NCBI RefSeq assembly: GCF_017313225.1
Contig: NZ_JAFLNE010000002.1
Span: 496,001 to 560,000 of the forward strand
Direction of reading: 5' to 3'
DNA length: 64,000 nt
From: Allomuricauda sp. CAU 1633
GTDB lineage: Bacteria > Bacteroidota > Bacteroidia > Flavobacteriales > Flavobacteriaceae
Shown: positions 1 to 8,152 of the stretch, piece by piece
How positions within the stretch are numbered: the stretch's first letter is position 1
Layout: every line of letters starts with the position of its first letter
Position numbers and translations under genes: made by a program
Notes under the pieces: generated by a model
Seen by the model: the letters and a program-made list of their open reading frames with translations, nothing else
Told to the model about the DNA's origin: nothing
The model's database searches: none

Positions 1-512
1 TTGTATAGGGAGGAGTAATCACTGTCATCAAACTCAACGCAACGCATAAAGCTGCGTTTGGCCTTTTCATAATCATCCATAAAAAGGTATTCCATGCCCA
101 ATAGCGAATGGATGTCAAAGCTGTCATCACTGATATGCAAGGCTTCCAAAAGTAGATTTACAGCTTCTTGGTGGTTGTCCTTTTTGGATTGAATATTGGC
201 CCGTTGGATATAAATCTCCTCATTATGGGCATCTATAATCTGAATTTCATCCAATAAGCGTTCTGCATCTTCATACTTGTCCTCGAAAGTTAAAACCTCT
301 ACACGCAACAGTTTTAATTCCAAGGAATTGGGGTGCTGTTCCAAACCAATTTGAATGGCTTTTTTGCCCAAGGAGATTTTGCCGTTGTTCAGGTAATGGT
401 GTATGATTTCCTCAAAGTCCTCTGCATCAAAGAAATAGACGTCATCCGTCTTCAGCATGGACTCAAATTTGCTAATGGATTTATCAGGATACTCGTTAGA
501 ATCTAACGCCAT
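1..512 (-). CDS. Tetratricopeptide-repeat protein, 3' end missing
   Basis: The gene begins at an ATG whose first base is 512 and is still open at the window edge, so only the first 170 or so residues are visible. It starts MALDSNEYPDKS and has no signal peptide, so it is probably cytoplasmic. Helix pairs with TPR-like spacing are visible (for example NKxxxEAVNLLLEALHIS and MDDYEKAKRSFMRCVEFD), pointing to a protein-protein interaction scaffold. Acidic residues are frequent. Its partner cannot be read from the sequence. The next gene on the same strand starts 86 bp upstream and may be co-transcribed. Confidence 0.75.
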   Translation of the reverse strand, partial: MALDSNEYPDKSISKFESMLKTDDVYFFDAEDFEEIIHHYLNNGKISLGKKAIQIGLEQHPNSLELKLLRVEVLTFEDKYEDAERLLDEIQIIDAHNEEIYIQRANIQSKKDNHQEAVNLLLEALHISDDSFDIHSLLGMEYLFMDDYEKAKRSFMRCVEFDDSDYSSLY

Positions 513-598
513 AGGAACGTGTTTGGTTTTACTATGGACTTAAAATTAACCCTTTGCTTAGGTGTTTTAGTCCAATTTTTGGGTATGTTATCAACAAA

Positions 599-1795
599 TT
601 AGTTAACAGTAGCAGGTTTGTAGCGATTTAAAATAGCAATGATTTGGTCGCAACCTTTCTCAATTTCTTTCATGGAAAGGGTCAATGGTGGTGAAATTCG
701 AACAGCTTTTGGCTCAAAAAGCAACCAAAAAAGAATAAGCCCTTCCTTGGCAGCTGTAAGTATTAAAAAATCTGCAATTTCTTTGCTCTTTACCATTAAT
801 GCCAACATTAATCCCTTGCCACGTATCTCTTCAATCAAAGGATGTACCAAAAGCTTGCGGAACAGTTTTTCTTTCTCCAGTGTTTCTGTAATCAACTTAG
901 ATTCAGTTATTTCCTGAAGTGTTGCCAGACTGGCAGCGGCTATGACCGGATTTCCGCCAAAAGTGGTAATATGACCTAATTTTGGGCTATCCTGCAGGGT
1001 CGCCATCATTTCCTGAGAGGCCACAAATGCGCCTACGGGCAATCCAGAGGCCATGCCTTTTCCTATAACCAAAATATCGGGGATACAATTGAAATGTTCA
1101 AAGGCAAAAAGCTTTCCAGTGCGGCCAAATCCGGGCTGGATTTCGTCCAGGATAAGAAGTGCACCGACCTCGTCACAGCGTTTCCGCACTTTCTCTAAAT
1201 AGCCATCCTTGGGAAGGATAAAACCAGCTCCACCCTGAATGGTTTCAAGCACCACTGCCGCGGTTTTCTCTGTAATCTTGGTCAAATCCGTTTCAACATT
1301 AAAGGAAATAAACCGAACATCTGGAATTAAAGGCCGAAATGCACTTTTTCGCTCTTCAAAACCCATGATACTCAAACTGCCCATGGTATTTCCGTGGTAG
1401 GCTTTTTCAGCTGCAATAATTTCTGAGCGACCCGTGTACCGTCTGGCCAATTTTAGCGCACCTTCCATAGCTTCCGTACCCGAATTGACCAGATATGTGG
1501 TCTCCAATTTTTCAGGGAGGTGGGAAGCCAGTAATTTGGTAAATTCCACGGCAGGTTGTTGCACGTATTCACCATACACCATCACGTGCATATATTTGTC
1601 CACCTGCTCTTTAATGGCATTGATGACCCTGGGATGGCCATGTCCCAACCCGCATGCAGAAACTCCTGCCACAAAATCCAAATGGGCATTGCCCTCCACA
1701 TCAAAAATGTAGCTTCCTTTGGCGTGGGATATTTCCAAGCCTAGAGGGTGGGGAGTGGTCTGCGCTTGATATGTGAAAAAGTCGTTTTTGGACAT
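599..1795 (-). CDS. Class III PLP-dependent aminotransferase
   Basis: Fold-type I aminotransferase of the acetylornithine/4-aminobutyrate (class III) family, 398 aa, usual length. Visible marks are the cofactor loop VNSGTEAMEGALKLAR (near 104-119), the Asp in LILDEIQPGFGRTG that contacts the pyridine nitrogen, the PLP lysine in VIGKGMASGLPVGAF, and TTFGGNPV. It would move an amino group between an amino acid and a 2-oxo acid in the cytoplasm. The substrate cannot be fixed from these motifs, so ornithine, acetylornithine or another omega-amino donor are all possible. Its ATG directly abuts the stop codon of the upstream OstA-like gene (TAA then ATG), so the two are translationally linked. Confidence 0.88.
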   Translation of the reverse strand: MSKNDFFTYQAQTTPHPLGLEISHAKGSYIFDVEGNAHLDFVAGVSACGLGHGHPRVINAIKEQVDKYMHVMVYGEYVQQPAVEFTKLLASHLPEKLETTYLVNSGTEAMEGALKLARRYTGRSEIIAAEKAYHGNTMGSLSIMGFEERKSAFRPLIPDVRFISFNVETDLTKITEKTAAVVLETIQGGAGFILPKDGYLEKVRKRCDEVGALLILDEIQPGFGRTGKLFAFEHFNCIPDILVIGKGMASGLPVGAFVASQEMMATLQDSPKLGHITTFGGNPVIAAASLATLQEITESKLITETLEKEKLFRKLLVHPLIEEIRGKGLMLALMVKSKEIADFLILTAAKEGLILFWLLFEPKAVRISPPLTLSMKEIEKGCDQIIAILNRYKPATVN

Positions 1796-3490
1796 TTAGG
1801 GGCTCTGGGCTTTCTTAACTTGGGTCTTTTTGGGCTTTACAGCTTTAACATTTCTGGCATTTACCGGGTCATTTTCATTTTTTTGACGCTCTTCTTCCTC
1901 CGCATCAATATCGATGGGATTGTCAATCCCTCGAATTTTTACCAGTTCGATGTTGTTGTCGTCCTCATCAAAAATTTCGTCCTTACTCATGATACGTTCC
2001 TCCCCGCGCCACACAAAGCCTTTTAATTTTCTGCTCTCTGGTGGAAGCTCGGTTTCTGGAAAAATATCCCCATCGGGATTGACAAAAAAGGTAATGTCCT
2101 CAATATCGCTATCGGCCATGAGCAATCGTATTTTACTGCAAATGGTCTTGTCAATGCCAACCAACTCATCATCATCATTGTATACGTAGTATATTACCTC
2201 GGTGTTTTGGATCAAGTCTATGATTTTCAGTTCGTTTTCAATGAATTTTCCAAGCAAGTTTTTTCCTTTGGCTTGATTGTACCCCGTTTTACTGATGGTG
2301 TCCAATGAAATGATGAAGGCATTTTCAATGACTTTGAGGGAGTCCAATTTTTCGGTTTCCAAATCCGAAAGTAAATGGATGCTATCCCCGGTAATTTGAT
2401 TGTCCACATTCCAAAGAATAGGATCCGTGATCAGTTGGGTTATTCCGGTTTTTTCGTTAAAGTGGATTGAATCACATTTTCCACTCAAATCGGTTTTGTA
2501 AAATTTGGCATTTCGAAAAGCACGCAAAATCCGTTCCTCTTCCTTTCCGGTAATCATAAGGGTATCGCCATGCATATAGAGCGAATCTTGTTGCACCAAA
2601 CTTATGGAAACAGCACGTTTTGTAGCGAAAACAGAGTCTTTTGCTTTGAAAACCTCTGCATAATGGGCTTTAATGACCCCATTGTTGATGGTGTCTGTTA
2701 TTTTGATGTTGTTCGTGGCCGATGCAAATTCGGTGGCCTTGTCAAAGTAAAGACTGTCGCCCTCTATGATTTTGTTGTCATAATCGATACGGGTATTTTT
2801 TATGCCATAACCCTGTTCAATTTTAGTATCGTAAAATCCACGTTCACAGTAAATTTTGTATTCCTCTCCCGTAATGGTCGAAGGGCCATACATATACGCA
2901 TTTTTGGAAGTGGTATAGTAGTCCAACTGTTCTGAATCTATGATGTAGTCAGGATTGTCAATATGGACATCCTCTTGAAATTGATATTTTTTTGGAGTCA
3001 TGAAATACGTACCGACCTCACTGGTGAGCACGTTGGCGGAATCCACCACTTTTCCACCTGAATTATAGTAAGATTCCTGCTTTTCACGATCAAAATAGAG
3101 GGTATCCGTGGTGAGGTTCATCTGGCCGTTGGTCAAGTACACACTTTCCCATGCCTTGGCCAGCTTTGTGTTGCCATCATAATCCATCTTGCCACTGTTC
3201 ATCTCAATGGAATCTCCCTGTTGCAAGCGAATGTTACCTATGGCCTTGAGTCGGTTTTCTTTGGTATAAAAAATGGCGATATCGCACCAGAGGTCTGCCC
3301 CTTGATGCTCAAACTGAACCTGACGTTCATCATCCTTACTGAAAATGGACGCCCCTGGAAATTGTGCCTCATCCTTGGTGAAGTTGGCTCCATAAACAAT
3401 GTTTATTTGTCTACCCTGAGGTTCTTCCTGGGCAGTCGCCATAAAAAAGGTGAGGAACAGAATGAAAAAAGAAATCCTTTTCAAATCCAT
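1796..3490 (-). CDS. OstA/LptA-like envelope protein
   Basis: An exported protein with repeated beta-strand units of the OstA/LptA type (phrases such as GKMDYDGNTKLAKAWESVYL and ESLYFDKATEFASATNN type repeats), as in Bacteroidota OstA-like proteins. The likely role is lipopolysaccharide transport or assembly between inner and outer membrane. I place the start at the ATG with first base 3490, because MDLKRISFFILFLTFFMATA forms a clean signal peptide; a longer frame to 3535 adds 15 residues without signal character. The mature protein is about 545 aa, much longer than LptA (about 180 aa), so it probably holds several OstA repeats. The C-terminal tail is rich in Lys and Pro. It is coupled to the downstream aminotransferase by TAAATG. 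Confidence 0.82.
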   Translation of the reverse strand: MDLKRISFFILFLTFFMATAQEEPQGRQINIVYGANFTKDEAQFPGASIFSKDDERQVQFEHQGADLWCDIAIFYTKENRLKAIGNIRLQQGDSIEMNSGKMDYDGNTKLAKAWESVYLTNGQMNLTTDTLYFDREKQESYYNSGGKVVDSANVLTSEVGTYFMTPKKYQFQEDVHIDNPDYIIDSEQLDYYTTSKNAYMYGPSTITGEEYKIYCERGFYDTKIEQGYGIKNTRIDYDNKIIEGDSLYFDKATEFASATNNIKITDTINNGVIKAHYAEVFKAKDSVFATKRAVSISLVQQDSLYMHGDTLMITGKEEERILRAFRNAKFYKTDLSGKCDSIHFNEKTGITQLITDPILWNVDNQITGDSIHLLSDLETEKLDSLKVIENAFIISLDTISKTGYNQAKGKNLLGKFIENELKIIDLIQNTEVIYYVYNDDDELVGIDKTICSKIRLLMADSDIEDITFFVNPDGDIFPETELPPESRKLKGFVWRGEERIMSKDEIFDEDDNNIELVKIRGIDNPIDIDAEEEERQKNENDPVNARNVKAVKPKKTQVKKAQSP

Positions 3491-3580
3491 AGAATTTTGC
3501 CCAAAAGTAGGGTTTTTAACCAAAGTGGCATACACCCTTTAGAAAGGTTTGGGATTTGAAAAGGATTTGTTGCTGTATGT

Positions 3581-4057
3581 TCAGCCCAAATAGGCTGAGT
3601 ACATCCAAATCAGTTTTTCCTGCTCACGAATGTAATCGCTCATCAAAGCATTGGTTCCTTCATCATTGGAATCTCCAGACATTTCCAACAATTCCCTTTC
3701 CAAGGGCAAGAGCACCTCATATCCATTTAAAATCTCTTTGATGGCTTCATTGCCACTTGAAACATTTTTGGCCGCCTTGATTTTGGAAATTTTGGAATAG
3801 TCCGCGTAGGTGTGCAGGGGGGTAAAGCCGAGAGTCAAGATCCTTTCGGCTATTTCATCGATTTTCACCAGCGAATCGTTATAGAGTTCCTCAAACTTAA
3901 GGTGCAGTTCAAAAAACTTATCGCCTTTTATGTTCCAGTGAAAACCTCTGGCATTCATGTAGAATTGCTGATAGTTTGCCAAAAGTTCATTCAGTTTGTC
4001 CGATAGGGAACTGGAAGCCTTTTTGTCCAGCCCAATTTGATTTAAGTTACTTCCCAT
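3581..4057 (-). CDS. dps: Dps-family DNA-protection ferritin
   Basis: Dps mini-ferritin, 158 aa, typical length. Such proteins form 12-subunit shells that oxidise Fe(II) with peroxide and store the iron, protecting DNA in starvation and oxidative stress. The inter-subunit ferroxidase site is visible: the His in ARGFHWNIKG (about 39), the second His in FFELHLKFEELYND (about 51), and the Asp/Glu in SLVKIDEIAERI. The gene stands alone, with 45 bp to the OstA-like gene. A perfect dyad (GTGAC-N4-GTCAC) 62-75 bp upstream of the ATG may be a regulator site. Confidence 0.93.
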   Translation of the reverse strand: MGSNLNQIGLDKKASSSLSDKLNELLANYQQFYMNARGFHWNIKGDKFFELHLKFEELYNDSLVKIDEIAERILTLGFTPLHTYADYSKISKIKAAKNVSSGNEAIKEILNGYEVLLPLERELLEMSGDSNDEGTNALMSDYIREQEKLIWMYSAYLG

Positions 4058-4118
4058 GTTTATTTTTTTTATATCCTACTTTCCATTTTAAAGATATGGA
4101 ATATGCAATGCACCTGAA

Positions 4119-4132
4119 GTGACCAAAGTCAC
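4119..4132 (-). promoter_or_regulatory. Dyad upstream of dps, Crp/Fnr-like
   Basis: A perfect inverted repeat GTGAC-CAAA-GTCAC lies about 62 bp upstream of the dps start codon, in the only intergenic DNA available for its promoter. The half-site TGAC..GTCA resembles binding sites of Crp/Fnr-family regulators. Assignment to that family is inference; OxyR- or PerR-type boxes are not apparent. Confidence 0.4.
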
Positions 4133-4153
4133 ACAAGAATGGAGAAAAAGCCC

Positions 4154-6268
4154 TTATTTTTTCTGAATCAAACTAATGGCAAAACCACCTCCTTCCACCA
4201 AGGGTATATGAAGTGTTTCTCCTTTAGTGATTTCCGTGTTTTCAATGGTAATAGCGGTTGGATTGGTCATAAAATGGGCATCTTCGGCATCTTTGTAGAC
4301 AATGGCATCATATGTAGTTCCTTCGTCCAAAAAATTAAAATCGATACTGATTTCTCTTTTGTTTTCATCCGTTATTCCGCCCACGAACCAATTGCCCGTT
4401 TCCCGTTCTTTTCGCGCAATGGTGACAAAGTCGCCCACTTCTCCGTTCAATACCACCGTTTGGTCCCAATCCACACCGACATCCCTAATAAACTGAAACG
4501 CCGGTTGACCTTCATAATTTTCTGGAAGATCGCAGGCCATTTGAACAGGACTATAAACGACCACATACAAAGCCAATTGCTGCGCTAAGGTGGTGCTGAT
4601 ATGGTTATCTTCCTTAGTAGGAAGACCAATGTCAAAAACCCCTGGAGTGAAATCTATGGGACCTGCCAACATGCGGGTGAACGCCACAATAGGTAAATGT
4701 TCCGGAGGATTGCCTCCATCTGCAGACCAAGCATTAAATTCTTGGCCCCGCAAGCCTTCCCGGGCAATGGCGTTGGGATAGGTCCTTCGGATTCCGGTCG
4801 CCTTAATGGGTTCATGGGCATTAATAGCTACTTGGTATTTGGCACCGGTTTCCAATACTTTTCGGTAGTGGTTCACCATCCATTGTCCATGATGGTATTC
4901 GCCTTTGGGGATAATTTTGCCTACATACCCTGTTTTTACCGAATGAATGCCCAATTTTTTCATCAATTGATATGCGGTATCCAATTGTTGTTCATAGGTG
5001 CGTGGTGCCGCGGAAGTTTCGTGGTGCATAATAATTTCAACTCCTCTATCCTTGGCATATTGGTTGAGTTCCTCCAAATCGTAATCAGGGTAGGGGGTGA
5101 CAAAATCAAAGACCCCCTCCCGATCTTCAAAACCAATCCAATGTTCCCAACCGGTATTCCAGCCTTCAATCAAAACACCGGTTATCCCATTTTTGGCCGC
5201 AAAATCAATATACTTTTTAGTGTTTTCGGTAGTGGCCCCGTGTTTTCCGGTAGGCTTTAAATCTTTGCTGAAGGTGTTCATGTCTTGGGAACCGGCATAG
5301 TCCCAAGTTGACTTGCCAATGTGCATTTCCCACCAAATGCCGACATACTTCTTGGGCTTGAACCAACTTACATCCCCAATTTTATTGGGTTCGTTCAGGT
5401 TGACAATTAGTTTGGAATCTATCAACTCGGTGGCCTTTTCTGCTATTTGAATGGTGCGCCAAGGCGTCTTGAAGGGCAGTGCCCGTTTCACTTTATACCC
5501 CAATCTATCCGAACCGACCAATTCACTGGTCAACTTAAGCGACTCGTTGTCAACTTTTAAGGTCATCCCTGCATAATCGGTAAGATTGGCTTCATGAAAG
5601 CTTAGGTGAATACCATCATTGCCTCGCATGGTGACAGGCGTGTTCAAGGCATTTTCGGGAATATAGGTTTGGGCCAAATTGGGGTCGTTCCGTTTTGTGG
5701 TAGCATCAATCTCAGAGACTTTTGTGGTGCTGTACAAATGCTCATAGATATCCCAATCTCCTGGAAGCCACCAAGCCGTATAGTCTTCAGTGAGTTGAAA
5801 CTCGGTGTTCTCGTCCATGATAACCAAGCTGTCCACACCTGGTTGAGGCAGAAACTCATATCGGAAACCAATACCGTCATCATACGCTCTAAAATACAGA
5901 TTGATTTTGCGATGCGGTGCGGTGTCTTCTTCCAACTCAATCATCAATTCATTATAAGCGTTAACGACTTCTTTTTGTTCGCCCCAGGGCATTTCCCAAG
6001 TCTTATGTACCGCTTTTTTTTCTGAGTTAATCACTTTGAGATTATCCTTAAGGGATTTTTGATCTTTAAAATCAAAACCCATTGAGGAAGCATCAATGAT
6101 GACTTTTTCGTTATGGCTTACAAGATAAATAGGCTCTCCTGATGGCGAGAGTTGAAAATCAATGGAATTGATTTTGCCGGGCGATGTAACAGAAAGCGTT
6201 ACAGTTTCTTGTTGACTACAGGAAATGAGAAATCCTGCAATGCAAAAGAGTGCTAGTAGTTTGTTCAT
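4154..6268 (-). CDS. Glycoside hydrolase family 97 lipoprotein
   Basis: GH97 alpha-glucosidase/alpha-galactosidase family enzyme, about 704 aa, normal length. I choose the ATG with first base 6268 because MNKLLALFCIAGFLISCSQQ is a lipoprotein signal with lipobox LISC; a longer frame to 6319 adds 17 residues with no signal character. The order is N-terminal beta-sandwich, catalytic (beta/alpha)8 barrel (KYVGIWWEMHIGKSTW onward), then a C-terminal beta domain. The barrel has VKTGYVG rather than a catalytic Asp on that strand, and INAHEP ... EGLRGQEFNAW with Glu residues. This pattern fits the inverting, SusB-like subgroup acting on alpha-glucosides. No susC/susD genes are adjacent, so it is not part of a classical polysaccharide-utilisation locus here. 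Confidence 0.92.
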   Translation of the reverse strand: MNKLLALFCIAGFLISCSQQETVTLSVTSPGKINSIDFQLSPSGEPIYLVSHNEKVIIDASSMGFDFKDQKSLKDNLKVINSEKKAVHKTWEMPWGEQKEVVNAYNELMIELEEDTAPHRKINLYFRAYDDGIGFRYEFLPQPGVDSLVIMDENTEFQLTEDYTAWWLPGDWDIYEHLYSTTKVSEIDATTKRNDPNLAQTYIPENALNTPVTMRGNDGIHLSFHEANLTDYAGMTLKVDNESLKLTSELVGSDRLGYKVKRALPFKTPWRTIQIAEKATELIDSKLIVNLNEPNKIGDVSWFKPKKYVGIWWEMHIGKSTWDYAGSQDMNTFSKDLKPTGKHGATTENTKKYIDFAAKNGITGVLIEGWNTGWEHWIGFEDREGVFDFVTPYPDYDLEELNQYAKDRGVEIIMHHETSAAPRTYEQQLDTAYQLMKKLGIHSVKTGYVGKIIPKGEYHHGQWMVNHYRKVLETGAKYQVAINAHEPIKATGIRRTYPNAIAREGLRGQEFNAWSADGGNPPEHLPIVAFTRMLAGPIDFTPGVFDIGLPTKEDNHISTTLAQQLALYVVVYSPVQMACDLPENYEGQPAFQFIRDVGVDWDQTVVLNGEVGDFVTIARKERETGNWFVGGITDENKREISIDFNFLDEGTTYDAIVYKDAEDAHFMTNPTAITIENTEITKGETLHIPLVEGGGFAISLIQKK

Positions 6269-6375
6269 GATAGCATTGTTTGAATAGTTAGTTTGTGCAG
6301 AAAGAAGCATCACAAACAACGTTGAGAGGCTTCCATCCTCTTAAAAATACTAAAAAAGAAACAATGCCAAAGGGA

Positions 6376-7644
6376 TTACCGATGTATGGTCTGCAATCGG
6401 TCTGGCCCTACGGAAACAATTTTAACAGGAACATGTAATTGTTCTTCCAAGAAAGCAATATAGTCATTGAGCGCTGGAGGCAGTTCTTCGGCCTTGGTCA
6501 TTTGGGTGAGGTCTTTGGCCCAACCTTTCATTTCCGTATAGACCGGTGTTACATTCTTGCTCTCAATGTTATAGGGTAGATGTTGTATTTCTTGACCTTT
6601 GTATTTGTAAGCAGTACAAACTTTTATGGTTTTGAATCCGCTCAAAACGTCAGCTTTCATCATCATCAATTCGGTTACGCCGTTGATTTGTACCGCATAT
6701 TTTAATGCAACCAAATCTAACCAACCACAACGTCTTGGTCTTCCTGTTGTGGCGCCAAATTCATTGCCTACACGTCCCATGGTCTCCCCATCTGCATCAA
6801 AGAGTTCGGTAGGGAAGGGACCACTCCCCACACGGGTGGTATAGGCCTTAAAGATTCCCAACACCTTTTCAATTTTATTGGGAGCCACGCCCAATCCAGT
6901 ACAGGCACCTGCCGCAGTGGTATTCGAGGAGGTTACAAATGGATATGTTCCAAAGTCGATATCCAACAAAGAACCTTGAGCACCTTCAGCGAGTATCTTT
7001 TTTCCCTCGGCCTGTGCCTTAAAAATGTACTCCTCACTATCAATAAAGGTCAGTTTTTTAAGGGCTTCCACAGCTTCACAAAATTCGGCCTCCAATTCGG
7101 CAAGGTTGTATTCGATTTCAACATTGTAGAAGTCGATCATGGCTTCATGCTTGTCAGCAAGGGCTCGGTATTTTTTCTTCCAGTTGTCAAACTCCAAATC
7201 CCCTACACGCATTCCGTTACGCCCAGTTTTATCCATGTAGGTTGGCCCAATACCCTTTAGGGTAGAACCAATTTTCGCCTTTCCTTTGGAAGCTTCAGAT
7301 GCGGCATCCAACAAACGATGTGTTGGTAAAATAAGATGTGCTTTTCGGGAGATTAGCAGTTTGGAAACAAAATCGATATTGAATTTGTCCAGGTTATCCA
7401 ACTCCTTTTTAAAAATCACGGGATCAATGACCACGCCATTGCCAACCACATTCATGGCATTTTCATGGAAAATTCCGGAAGGGATGGTGTGAAGAACGTG
7501 TTTTATGCCATCAAATTCCAAGGTGTGCCCTGCATTGGGACCTCCTTGAAATCGGGCTATGATATCGTATTCCTTGGTTAATACATCAACAATTTTTCCT
7601 TTTCCTTCGTCTCCCCATTGGAGTCCAAGCAATAAATCTACCAT
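6376..7644 (-). CDS. purA: Adenylosuccinate synthase
   Basis: PurA makes adenylosuccinate from IMP, aspartate and GTP, the first committed step to AMP. Length is 422 aa, standard. The GTP-binding start LLGLQWGDEGKGKIVD, the IMP/Mg loop FQGGPNAGHTL, the signature region IGSTLKGIGPTYMDKTGR and GGTRVGSGPFPTE-like YTTRVGSGPFPTEL are all present. It lies 12 bp downstream of a Fur-family gene, which in turn follows a RelA/SpoT gene, so the three may be one transcript. PurA is a known ppGpp-inhibited enzyme, which makes this grouping functionally sensible. Confidence 0.97.
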   Translation of the reverse strand: MVDLLLGLQWGDEGKGKIVDVLTKEYDIIARFQGGPNAGHTLEFDGIKHVLHTIPSGIFHENAMNVVGNGVVIDPVIFKKELDNLDKFNIDFVSKLLISRKAHLILPTHRLLDAASEASKGKAKIGSTLKGIGPTYMDKTGRNGMRVGDLEFDNWKKKYRALADKHEAMIDFYNVEIEYNLAELEAEFCEAVEALKKLTFIDSEEYIFKAQAEGKKILAEGAQGSLLDIDFGTYPFVTSSNTTAAGACTGLGVAPNKIEKVLGIFKAYTTRVGSGPFPTELFDADGETMGRVGNEFGATTGRPRRCGWLDLVALKYAVQINGVTELMMMKADVLSGFKTIKVCTAYKYKGQEIQHLPYNIESKNVTPVYTEMKGWAKDLTQMTKAEELPPALNDYIAFLEEQLHVPVKIVSVGPDRLQTIHR

Positions 7645-7656
7645 GAAATGTTTCGG

Positions 7657-8112
7657 TTATTCAGTTAGGTTTTCTTCTTTGTTTCGGGTCCCGTAAAAAT
7701 ACAATGAGTGATTATTGATTTTAATATCAAAAACCTCCTCAATGGTTTTTTTGATGGATTGGATACGGGGATCGCAAAATTCAACAACTTCACCAGTGTC
7801 TGTTAAAATAACATGGTCGTGTTGGCGATCAAAATAAGATTTTTCGTATTGGGCCTGGTTTTTCCCAAATTGGTGCTTGCGAACCAGCTTGCACTCCAGT
7901 AAAAGCTCAATGGTATTGTACAACGTAGCGCGACTTACACGGTAGTTTTTGGTTTTCATTTTAATGTAGAGGGATTCCACATCAAAATGATCATCACTGT
8001 CATAAATTTCCTGTAAAATGGCGTAGCGTTCAGGGGTTTTACGGTGTCCTTTTTCCTCAAGGAAGGAAGTGAAGACGTTTTTTACAATTTCCTGATTTTT
8101 GTTGTTTCCCAT
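7657..8112 (-). CDS. Fur-family metal-responsive repressor
   Basis: Ferric-uptake-regulator family protein, 151 aa. The N-terminal winged helix includes [27 protein letters not shown] and [18 protein letters not shown]. The C-terminal metal-binding half has [18 protein letters not shown]. The structural-zinc CxxC seen in many Fur, Zur and PerR proteins is absent: the usual Cys positions read T-D-T-G, and only two Cys occur in the whole protein. The sensed metal is therefore open (iron, zinc, manganese or peroxide). It sits between RelA/SpoT (40 bp away) and purA (12 bp away) on the same strand. Confidence 0.88.
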   Translation of the reverse strand: MGNNKNQEIVKNVFTSFLEEKGHRKTPERYAILQEIYDSDDHFDVESLYIKMKTKNYRVSRATLYNTIELLLECKLVRKHQFGKNQAQYEKSYFDRQHDHVILTDTGEVVEFCDPRIQSIKKTIEEVFDIKINNHSLYFYGTRNKEENLTE

Positions 8113-8152
8113 GGCTTTTACCTATGCTAATGCACAAAGGTACAGCTAAAAA

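Noticed and set aside
4697..5260. Open frame of 187 codons on the plus strand
   Set aside because: It is antisense to the conserved catalytic barrel of the GH97 gene and looks like a codon-bias shadow.
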